Origin: Deltaproteobacteria bacterium
GTDB lineage: Bacteria > Desulfobacterota > Desulfuromonadia > Desulfuromonadales > BM103
Direction of reading: 5' to 3'
Length of the DNA: 14,101 nt
NCBI GenBank assembly: GCA_019313105.1
Contig: JAFDBW010000123.1
Span: forward strand, 1 to 14,101
Of the stretch, positions 7,566-13,199 are shown one piece after another (the first letter of the stretch is position 1; each line of letters opens with the position of its first letter). Made by a program: the position numbers and the translations under genes. A model generated the notes under the pieces. That model worked only from the letters and a program-made list of their open reading frames with translations, made no database searches and was not told where the DNA came from.

Positions 7566-7952
7566 TCAGCTCTCCTCGGCAATCAGTGCCTGGTACGCTT
7601 CTGCGTCCATCAATTCGTCAGCATCGCTTGCTTCGGCCATGCGGATCTTGACCATCCAGCCATCCTCGTAGGGAGACGTGTTGATGATCTCGGGGGCATC
7701 GATCAGGTCATCGTTGACCTCTTCGATCGTACCGGTGAGCGGCGCATAGACATCGGAAACCGCCTTGACCGACTCGACAACGCCAAAAGCTTTGCCGGCC
7801 TCAACAGCTGTGCCGACTTCAGGAAGCTCGACAAAAACCACATCCCCCAGGGCGTCCTGGGCAAAATCGGTAATGCCGACCACAGCCAGATCTTCCTCGA
7901 TCATGACCCACTCGTGCTCTTCTGTGTACTTCAGCTCTTCCGGAAATTCCAT
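7566..7952 (-). CDS. gcvH: Glycine cleavage system H protein
   Basis: Lipoyl carrier of the glycine cleavage system, 128 residues, normal length. The lipoylated lysine is Lys63 in VVESVKAVSDVYAP, flanked by the typical GDVVFVELPEVG (36-47) and NDDLIDAPEIINTSPYEDGW (79-98). It shuttles the aminomethyl group from GcvPA/GcvPB to GcvT and the reducing equivalents to a dihydrolipoyl dehydrogenase, which is not encoded here; nor are lipoate attachment genes. A strong AAGGAGG lies 5 nt before the ATG. It sits 69 bp after gcvT and 4 bp before gcvPA. Confidence 0.98.
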   Translation of the reverse strand: MEFPEELKYTEEHEWVMIEEDLAVVGITDFAQDALGDVVFVELPEVGTAVEAGKAFGVVESVKAVSDVYAPLTGTIEEVNDDLIDAPEIINTSPYEDGWMVKIRMAEASDADELMDAEAYQALIAEES

Positions 7953-8021
7953 GGCTTCCTCCTTGCTGTCTGTAAACCCCGGGCAGCCAGGGTTGATGAC
8001 ACTCTGTTTCGTATAGTGGTT

Positions 8022-9110
8022 TTACTCGACGAAGGGCGGGCGGGCCACCTTCGCTTTCATCCGATTATTGCGAACTGCGATCTCGAGTTCCGTACCGGCC
8101 GCGGCAGCTTCCGGCGCCACCAGCGCCAGGGCGATACCAACCTTGAGACTCGGTGACATGGTGCCGCTGGTCACGACGCCGACCTCAATGTCGCCCTGGA
8201 ACACCGGGTATCCTTCACGCGGGATGCCGCGTTCCAACATGATCAGGCCGACCCTGCGGCGCGGCACACCGTCAGCCTTTTGCGCTACCAGAGCAGCTTT
8301 GCCGACAAAGTCGTTCTTGTCAAGCTTGGTGATCCATGCCAGGCCCGCTTCGAGCGGGGTAATCTCGCGGGAGAGTTCGTGGCCATACAGGGCGTAGCCT
8401 TTTTCCAGGCGCAGGGTATCGCGTGCGCCCAGGCCAATCGGTTGAAGCCCGTGCGGTTGTCCGGCGGCCATCAATTTCTGCCAGATCGTCCCGGCGTCGG
8501 CGGCCGGAAGATAGAGCTCGAAGCCATCCTCACCGGTATAGCCGGTTCGTGACACGATCATCTGCACCGCGTCAACCTCACCCTCGCAGAAATGATAGTA
8601 GGCCAAATTCGCCAGCGGCAGGTCCGTCAGGCAGGCCAGGATCTTTTCCGCCTTCGGACCCTGCAGGGCGATCTGGGCGAATTCCTTGCTGCGATTAACG
8701 AGAGTGACCTCCGGTATCGACGAATCGGCAAGCACCTGCTGCATCCAGGCAAAGTCCTTGTCGATGTTAGCGGCATTGACGCAGAACATAAAGCGGGTGT
8801 CGCTGAAGCGGTAGAGGGTCACGTCGTCAACGACGCCGCCCTCCGGGTAGCAGAAGGCTGAATACTGGACCTGGCCATCGACCAGCTTTGCGGCGTCATT
8901 CACGGTCAGCCACTGGATGTATGCCAGGGCATTGGCCCCGGTGACTTGTATTTCGCCCATGTGCGAGACATCAAAGAGTCCGGCCGACTGGCGCACCGCA
9001 AGGTGTTCTTCGATCACGCCGGCATATTGTACCGGCATGTCCCAGCCGCCGAAATCGACCATCCGCGCACCGAGGTCACGATGAATCTGATTCAAGGGGG
9101 TCTTTTGCAT
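8022..9110 (-). CDS. gcvT: Aminomethyltransferase (glycine cleavage T protein)
   Basis: Transfers the methylene group from aminomethyl-lipoyl GcvH to tetrahydrofolate, releasing ammonia and forming 5,10-methylene-THF. It has 362 residues, the standard length. Signatures include VDFGGWDMPVQY (18-29), LFDVSHMGE (45-53), GGVVDDVTLYRF (91-102, with the conserved Asp pair at 95-96) and SRTGYTGEDGFELY (187-200). The ATG has AAGGAG 7 nt upstream. It follows metF after 99 bp in which I see no glycine riboswitch and no convincing promoter, so it is probably read from the upstream folD promoter. The close YgfZ family is excluded by the full T-protein motifs and the adjacent gcvH. Confidence 0.98.
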   Translation of the reverse strand: MQKTPLNQIHRDLGARMVDFGGWDMPVQYAGVIEEHLAVRQSAGLFDVSHMGEIQVTGANALAYIQWLTVNDAAKLVDGQVQYSAFCYPEGGVVDDVTLYRFSDTRFMFCVNAANIDKDFAWMQQVLADSSIPEVTLVNRSKEFAQIALQGPKAEKILACLTDLPLANLAYYHFCEGEVDAVQMIVSRTGYTGEDGFELYLPAADAGTIWQKLMAAGQPHGLQPIGLGARDTLRLEKGYALYGHELSREITPLEAGLAWITKLDKNDFVGKAALVAQKADGVPRRRVGLIMLERGIPREGYPVFQGDIEVGVVTSGTMSPSLKVGIALALVAPEAAAAGTELEIAVRNNRMKAKVARPPFVE

Positions 9111-9150
9111 GGGCTCTCTCCTTCTCGACTCGACACAATTGGCCCTTCAG

Positions 9151-9175
9151 CCACCATGCCACCAAGACACAAAGG
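9151..9175. repeat. CACCAAGACACAAAG-type low-complexity motif
   Basis: The sequence ccaccatgccaccaagacac followed by aaagg lies between metF and gcvT. From memory, similar 'accaagacacaaag' strings recur in intergenic regions of many unrelated bacterial genomes. Only one copy is in this window, so its repetitive nature cannot be shown here. Confidence 0.3.
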
Positions 9176-9209
9176 ATTATTTATCCGCAGCACGACACCT
9201 TCAGGAACT

Positions 9210-10064
9210 TCACGCCAGTATCTCAGGGATCTTGTCCTCGTGTCCAAGGGTCATCAGGTGTACGCCCTGACAAACGTCCTTTGCCCAGGCAACCGTCTCG
9301 CGGGCGATGGCGATGCCCTCCGCCATCGGGTCCGAGGCTTTGTCGAGGCGCTCGACCAGGTCGTCGGGGACTTTCACCCCGGGGATATTGTGATTCAGGA
9401 AGCGGGCCATTTTACCGCTTCGAATCAGCAGCACACCGGCAATCACCGGTACACCCAATGGCAGCATGGCGTTCACGAAGCGTTCCATGGCCCTGCGTTC
9501 AAAGACCGCCTGGGTCTGGAAAAACCGGGCGCCGCTTTCGACTTTTTTCGCCACCTTCTGGAACATCAGCTCAAATGGCTCGGCCACCGGGTTGGCTGCG
9601 GCACCGGGGAAAAACCTCGGCACGCCGTTGAGCGGTTTGCCAACCATGTCGACACCGGCCATCAGCCCGGCGGTCATATCGAGCAACTGCACTGAATCAA
9701 GATCAAAGACCGGCCTGGCGTCCGGCTGGTCACCGAACTTGCTGTGATCACCGGAGAGCAACAGCAGATTCTCGATACCGAACGATGCCGCCCCGAGCAA
9801 ATCGGATTGCAGCGCCATACGATTGCGATCACGGCAGGTAAGCTGCAGGATCGTCTCCGTACCGGACTGCTGCAGGCGTGCCGCCAGGGCCAGCGACGAC
9901 AGGCGCATATTGGCTCCCTGGTTATCCGTGACGTTAACCGCAGTTACGCCGACGAACTTTTTCGCCTCATCAAACGCCGGGGCCAGATTGGTCCCTTTCG
10001 GTGGGGCGATTTCGGCGGTTACGACAAACTGGCCGTCTGCCAACTGTTCAGATAAGTACGACAT
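9210..10064 (-). CDS. metF: Methylenetetrahydrofolate reductase, MetF subunit
   Basis: Flavin-dependent reductase of 5,10-methylene-THF to 5-methyl-THF, 284 residues, a TIM-barrel of the MetF family. Visible motifs are TAEIAPPKG (16-24, with the catalytic Glu at 18), VTDNQGANMR (45-54), QLTCRDRNR (74-82), LLLSGDH (101-107) and GARFFQTQAVF (178-188). It lies 19 bp after metV, the partner subunit in MetFV enzymes of acetogens, which suggests the MetFV complex rather than the lone NADH-using MetF. In that type the electron donor is not settled and cannot be told from sequence. No good Shine-Dalgarno precedes the ATG and there is no other start nearby, so translation may depend on coupling to metV. 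The methyl-THF could serve methionine synthesis or a methyl branch of carbon metabolism. Confidence 0.94.
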   Translation of the reverse strand: MSYLSEQLADGQFVVTAEIAPPKGTNLAPAFDEAKKFVGVTAVNVTDNQGANMRLSSLALAARLQQSGTETILQLTCRDRNRMALQSDLLGAASFGIENLLLLSGDHSKFGDQPDARPVFDLDSVQLLDMTAGLMAGVDMVGKPLNGVPRFFPGAAANPVAEPFELMFQKVAKKVESGARFFQTQAVFERRAMERFVNAMLPLGVPVIAGVLLIRSGKMARFLNHNIPGVKVPDDLVERLDKASDPMAEGIAIARETVAWAKDVCQGVHLMTLGHEDKIPEILA

Positions 10065-10083
10065 AAAGATCGTGCCAGTGCAA

Positions 10084-10740
10084 CTAGCTCTCGCCGTCTT
10101 TCAGGCGATAGCGACCGGGCTTGCGGCGGCGGCTCCAGTTTTTCGGCGGCACACGTCGGGCAAACACACCTTGCCGCTGCTGTGTCTGCAGGCGCTCGTA
10201 GATCAGTCGCCAGGCACAGTCAATCTCGGGATCGACCTCGCAGTGGCCGTCCTCCATGCCGCCGCAGGGACCGTTCAGCAACCCCTTGGCGCAGGTCGTC
10301 ACCGGACAGATCCCGGCCGTTTCATTGAGAATACAATCGCCGCAGAGCGAACACATCTCCTCAAAATGACCGAAGCGTCGCACATTCCCGAGGAACATCG
10401 AATTCAAACCACCAACAACCCTTTTTTCAACATTGGAAGAGATTGCCTGCACGCCCGAGCCACAGGCAAGCACGACAAGTGCGTCGGCCTCATGAACAGC
10501 ATTCTTGTGGTGTCGCAGGTCACGGGCCGCACGCATGATATGGCAGGCCTCATCAATGATGACACTGCCGGTCACATCCTTGCCCTGCTCCATAAGCCAT
10601 TCCTGCAACTTGAAGACCTCCTCCTCACCGCCGGCCTTGCATGCCGTCGCACAGGCGGCACAACCGACCAGAAAAAGCCTGCTGAAGTCAGACAGGGCCC
10701 TATGCAGGTCTTCGAGAGGTTTCAGTTCGCTGTTAATCAT
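10084..10740 (-). CDS. metV: MetV, zinc/iron-sulfur subunit of MetFV methylenetetrahydrofolate reductase
   Basis: A 218-residue cysteine-rich protein of the MTHFR C-terminal (MetV) family, the small partner of MetF in acetogenic MetFV. It has 13 cysteines: CAACATAC (27-34), Cys66, Cys93, CSLCGDC (130-136), then a C-terminal group at 145, 150, 159, 167 and 175 including GPCGGMEDGHCEVD. These are likely ligands for Fe-S clusters and zinc. The region after residue 190 is basic (RRRKPGR). In the known complexes MetV is thought to help pass electrons to the MetF flavin; that role is inferred here by homology. The ATG has no clear Shine-Dalgarno and is straddled by an 8-bp direct repeat. It follows folD after 109 bp and precedes metF by 19 bp. 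Confidence 0.9.
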   Translation of the reverse strand: MINSELKPLEDLHRALSDFSRLFLVGCAACATACKAGGEEEVFKLQEWLMEQGKDVTGSVIIDEACHIMRAARDLRHHKNAVHEADALVVLACGSGVQAISSNVEKRVVGGLNSMFLGNVRRFGHFEEMCSLCGDCILNETAGICPVTTCAKGLLNGPCGGMEDGHCEVDPEIDCAWRLIYERLQTQQRQGVFARRVPPKNWSRRRKPGRYRLKDGES

Positions 10741-10749
10741 TTGTTAATC
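10731..10749 (-). repeat. 8-bp direct repeat across the metV start
   Basis: GATTAACA occurs twice on the minus strand (10749-10742 and 10738-10731) with an 11-bp period, one helical turn. It flanks and overlaps the metV ATG where a Shine-Dalgarno would be expected. It could be chance or a binding site. Confidence 0.5.
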
Positions 10750-10750
10750 G

Positions 10751-10781
10751 GTGGCTGGTTGCTGGGGGCCGGTCGCTGGGG
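10751..10781. repeat. Degenerate GGTYGCTGG repeat
   Basis: Three imperfect units (ggtggctgg, ttgctgggg, ggtcgctgg) sit between folD and metV. The stretch is G-rich on plus. From memory, such 'ccagcgaccagc' arrays are seen in intergenic DNA of related genomes, but this is a recollection, not a search result. Confidence 0.4.
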
Positions 10782-10805
10782 AAACCGAGCCCACAATTTG
10801 AAGGC

Positions 10806-10840
10806 AAAACGGCCCGGAGTGTTGACACACGTCAGGCCGT
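10806..10840 (-). terminator. Weak hairpin after folD, possible partial terminator
   Basis: ACGGCC (10840-10835) and GGCCGT (10814-10809) form a 6-bp stem on the minus strand, with a 20-nt loop that can fold further (TGAC...GTCA or GTGT...ACAC). A short TTTT overlaps the 3' side of the stem. It may lower expression of metV and downstream genes relative to folD; no new promoter is evident after it. Confidence 0.4.
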
Positions 10841-10849
10841 GAAAATCTA

Positions 10850-11701
10850 CTATTGGGCCGCGCGGCGCTTGGCACCTTCGACCGTGTTGTAGAGCAGCAT
10901 GGTGATCGTCATCGGGCCGACGCCACCAGGCACCGGGGTGATCGCGCTGGCACGCGCTTTCGCCGCTTCAAACTCGACATCGCCGACCAGCTTTTTTTCG
11001 CCCACCCGATTGACGCCGACATCGATGACCACGGCGCCTTCCTTGATCCAGTCACCCTTGATCATCTCGGGGCGACCGACGGCGGCAATCAAGACATCGG
11101 CCTGGCCAACCTTGGCCGGCAGATCCTTGGTGCGGGAATGGCAAAGTGTGACCGTGGCATGCTGGGCGAGACACATCAGGGCGACCGGTTTACCGACGAT
11201 ATTGGAACGGCCGACCACGACGACTTCCTTACCCGTCAGGTCAACCCCGGTATGCTCGAGCATCTTCATCACCCCGTAAGGAGTACAGGGCTGAAAAAGC
11301 GGGTTGCCGGTCGCCAGGCGACCGACATTGTAAGGATGGAAGCCGTCTGCATCCTTGGCCGGAGAAATCTTCTCAAGGACCTTGCTCTCGTCGATATGGT
11401 CTGGAAGTGGCAACTGCACCAGGATGCCGTCAATGCGCGGGTCGTTGTTCAATTCGTCGATCAGCGCCAGCAATTGCGCTTCGGTCGTTTCGGCGGGCAG
11501 CTTGTGTTCATCGGAAAAGATCCCGGCTTTCTCGCAGGCCTTCTCCTTCATCGTTACGTAAACCCGGCTTGCCGGGTCGTCGCCGACCAGCACAACAGCC
11601 AGGCCCGGGGTCACGCCTTGCCCCTTCAATGCGACCACATCGGCAGCAATCTCTTCACGGATATCAGCGGCAATTGCCTTGCCATCAATGATCTTGTCCA
11701 C
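10850..11701 (-). CDS. folD: Bifunctional methylene-THF dehydrogenase / methenyl-THF cyclohydrolase
   Basis: Interconverts 5,10-methylene-THF, methenyl-THF and 10-formyl-THF with NADP(H) or NAD(H). 283 residues, typical of FolD. Key residues fit the family: Tyr48 and Lys52 in SRVYVTMKEKACE, the substrate motif GILVQLPLP (92-100), Asp119 in KDADGFHPYNVGRL, the nucleotide-binding VVVGRSNIVGKPVA and the C-terminal PGGVGPMTITML. The start is the GTG at 11701, because AGGAGG lies 8 nt before it and the protein then begins VDKIIDGKAIA as in homologues; the open frame upstream crosses the promoter. It is the first gene of the folate/glycine operon, with a good promoter 30-60 bp upstream. FolD gives the module its link to formyl-THF and formate. 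Confidence 0.96.
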   Translation of the reverse strand: MDKIIDGKAIAADIREEIAADVVALKGQGVTPGLAVVLVGDDPASRVYVTMKEKACEKAGIFSDEHKLPAETTEAQLLALIDELNNDPRIDGILVQLPLPDHIDESKVLEKISPAKDADGFHPYNVGRLATGNPLFQPCTPYGVMKMLEHTGVDLTGKEVVVVGRSNIVGKPVALMCLAQHATVTLCHSRTKDLPAKVGQADVLIAAVGRPEMIKGDWIKEGAVVIDVGVNRVGEKKLVGDVEFEAAKARASAITPVPGGVGPMTITMLLYNTVEGAKRRAAQ

Positions 11702-11709
11702 GTATGAAA

Positions 11710-11715
11710 CCTCCT
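11710..11715 (-). promoter_or_regulatory. Shine-Dalgarno site that decides the folD GTG start
   Basis: AGGAGG on the minus strand, 8 nt before the GTG at 11701. There is no ATG at a suitable distance, so GTG is the likely initiator. Confidence 0.8.
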
Positions 11716-11731
11716 CAGGAAATAGACTAAG

Positions 11732-11760
11732 ACTATACGCAACGACGCTGGGCTTGTAAA
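11732..11760 (-). promoter_or_regulatory. Sigma-70 type promoter of the folD-gcvPB operon
   Basis: On the minus strand TTTACA (11760-11755), a 17-nt spacer and TATAGT (11737-11732). Both boxes match consensus at five of six positions. A start near 11725 gives a leader of only about 24 nt, too short for a riboswitch, so any control is likely at initiation. Confidence 0.75.
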
Positions 11761-11859
11761 GATGTGAAGGGGTCGGTTGCGGAGAAAAACTCGTTTTCCG
11801 GACCTTCAATGATCCGGGCCATTATTCTCGCCACGCGCCATGCGCAAAGCCGTTGGATT

Positions 11860-12918
11860 TTACTCTCTTTCCTTGCGCTTCTGTGCCAGGACCCGCTTGT
11901 ACATCTTGCCCAAGTTTTTGTCCCTGCGGCGCTTCTCGACCATGGTTTCTTCGGTCCGCTCCCGCTCGGCGCGCAATTTGAGATAGTTTTCCAACCGTCG
12001 CGGGTCAAGCTCGCCACGTTTGGCGGCCTGTGCCACGGCGCAGCCTTTCTCCCCCTGGTGACGGCAATCACTAAAGCGGCAGTTGCGCGCCACGGCTTCG
12101 ATTTCCTCGAACAGCGTGGCGACGCCTTCTTCGCAGTCGCTCAGTTGCAATTCACGCATGCCGGGGCTGTCGAGCAACATCCCGCCGCCGGGCAGCAGGT
12201 GCAGAGAGCGCCCGGTGGTCGTGTGACGCCCTTTGGAGTCGCCATCACGAACCTCACCTGTCTCCTGAACGGACCGGGCACTCAGGGTGTTGACCAGGGT
12301 CGATTTGCCGACTCCGCTTGAGCCAACCAGTGCCACCGTCCGGCCAGCCTTGCACCAGGGTCCGAGAATGGCTGCAGCGTCAGCATCTTTGGAATTTACA
12401 GCCACGACGGCCAGGTCAGCATGTAGAGTCCGGGCTTGAGCCGCAAAGTCATCGACACCTTCAACCAGGTCCGCCTTGGTGAGCACAACCACCGGCTCGA
12501 CCCCGGCATCCAGTGCAAGAGCAAGATATCGTTCGAGACGGGAGAGGTTGAACTCCTGGTTGCAGGACGTGACAATAAAGAGGGTGTCGACGTTGGCCGC
12601 CATCAACTGCACCCGGGCATCGCGCCCGGAGGCCATGCGCTTGAAAAGGCTGACGCGCTCCAGAACACGGAGGGGCAGGCCCTCACTATCAACCAAGACC
12701 CAGTCTCCAACGGTGGGAAGACGTTCAACCGGTGAATCCAGCCATGCAGCAGGCAGAGCGAACTGCCTGCGCCCAGATTCGCCGACCCCGTCGACCAGAT
12801 GCCGGTTCAGGGCAAACACCCGCACTGGGACAGTCTCCTGCCACTCCTCGATACTAAGCTGCTGTTGGAAGAAATGATTCCAGCCGAGTTCCGCAAGGGA
12901 GGGATTCTCTTCAGACAT
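11860..12918 (-). CDS. rsgA: Small-ribosomal-subunit biogenesis GTPase RsgA
   Basis: A circularly permuted GTPase that acts late in 30S subunit maturation. 352 residues from the ATG. In order: an N-terminal OB-fold region (about 30-100), then G4 TKAD (147-150), G1 GSSGVGKST (199-207), G2 RHTTT (231-235), G3 DSPGM (250-254), and a zinc knuckle with Cys280, Cys285, His287 and Cys293 (CRFSDCRHQGEKGC). The order G4-G1-G3 is diagnostic. The C-terminus is long and basic (KRRRDKNLGKMYKR), suited to RNA contact. Two starts are plausible: ATG at 12918 with AAGG 8 nt upstream, or TTG at 12936 with AAGGAG 9 nt upstream, adding MIKAQQ. I prefer ATG slightly. It has its own candidate promoter and is separated from folD by 158 bp, so the link to the folate operon is probably positional only. 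Confidence 0.95.
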   Translation of the reverse strand: MSEENPSLAELGWNHFFQQQLSIEEWQETVPVRVFALNRHLVDGVGESGRRQFALPAAWLDSPVERLPTVGDWVLVDSEGLPLRVLERVSLFKRMASGRDARVQLMAANVDTLFIVTSCNQEFNLSRLERYLALALDAGVEPVVVLTKADLVEGVDDFAAQARTLHADLAVVAVNSKDADAAAILGPWCKAGRTVALVGSSGVGKSTLVNTLSARSVQETGEVRDGDSKGRHTTTGRSLHLLPGGGMLLDSPGMRELQLSDCEEGVATLFEEIEAVARNCRFSDCRHQGEKGCAVAQAAKRGELDPRRLENYLKLRAERERTEETMVEKRRRDKNLGKMYKRVLAQKRKERE

Positions 12919-12945
12919 TTGTTGGGCCTTGATCAATCAAAATGG

Positions 12946-12951
12946 CTCCTT
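12946..12951 (-). promoter_or_regulatory. Shine-Dalgarno that could support an rsgA TTG start
   Basis: AAGGAG on the minus strand lies 9 nt from an in-frame TTG at 12936, which is preceded by a TGA stop. It is stronger than the AAGG before the ATG at 12918, so the start remains open. Confidence 0.45.
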
Positions 12952-12970
12952 GGATGATCTGCAATGCGTG

Positions 12971-13000
12971 ATTCTATCCCAGGCAACCGGATGCGGGCAA
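12971..13000 (-). promoter_or_regulatory. Candidate rsgA promoter
   Basis: On the minus strand TTGCCC (13000-12995), an 18-nt spacer and TAGAAT (12976-12971). It lies after the terminators that close the upstream kinase gene, so rsgA needs a promoter here. The match is moderate. Confidence 0.5.
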
Positions 13001-13027
13001 GCGTCGGAGAGTCAAAGTCCGGACAAA

Positions 13028-13065
13028 TAAAAAATGCCCCGATTCCTGGAGGGGAAGGTCGGGGC
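13028..13065 (-). terminator. Intrinsic terminator, second of a tandem pair
   Basis: GCCCCGA (minus, 13065-13059) pairs with TCGGGGC (13042-13036), extended inside by TTCC/GGAA with a 2-nt bulge. It is followed on the minus strand by ATTTTTTAT. It would end transcripts coming from the histidine kinase side before rsgA. Confidence 0.8.
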
Positions 13066-13104
13066 TAAAAACTCTGTGCATCCAAGAAGGATGCGTTACA
13101 GAGT
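13066..13104 (-). terminator. Long hairpin with U-tract, first of a tandem pair
   Basis: An outer stem actctgt (13071-13077) / acagagt (13098-13104) and an inner stem gcatcc (13078-13083) / ggatgc (13089-13094) with loop aagaa and a 3-nt bulge. On the minus strand it runs straight into TTTTA. It could be a first terminator for the kinase gene or the 5' hairpin of a small RNA ending at 13028. Confidence 0.6.
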
Positions 13105-13142
13105 GTCATATATCTTTTGCGTGTATGAGAGTAACCGGTAAG

Positions 13143-13156
13143 TTGATTTGAGTCAA
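13143..13156. promoter_or_regulatory. FNR-like palindrome
   Basis: ttgatttgagtcaa matches the FNR-type site TTGAT-N4-ATCAA at nine of ten defined positions. It lies between the kinase stop and the tandem hairpins, about 140-170 bp from the candidate rsgA promoter, so its target is unclear and it may be chance. Confidence 0.3.
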
Positions 13157-13199
13157 CATCTAAGAAATCAAGAGGTTTATGGCCAAAATCGTGGGAGCC

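Noticed and set aside
5163..7651. Long plus-strand frames opposite gcvPB and gcvPA.
   Set aside because: The minus-strand genes have full family motifs and good ribosome-binding sites; the plus frames are shadows of GC-rich codon bias.
7953..8021. Small inverted repeat (aaccc/gggtt) between gcvT and gcvH as a regulatory element.
   Set aside because: Only 5 bp with a 10-nt loop and no U-tract; likely chance.
9111..9209. Glycine riboswitch upstream of gcvT.
   Set aside because: The gap is 99 bp and I see none of the conserved paired elements of the glycine aptamer; it is also inside an operon.
11783..11817. Overlapping small hairpins (CCGGA/TCCGG and GAAAA/TTTTC) after rsgA as a terminator.
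   Set aside because: Stems are only 5 bp and the T-run is inside the second stem, so this is not a convincing terminator.
11733..11830. A 29-codon minus-strand frame (MARIIEGPENEFF...) between rsgA and folD.
   Set aside because: It has no good Shine-Dalgarno, its stop lies in the folD -10 box, and the region is better explained as the folD promoter. Conservation would be needed to revive it.
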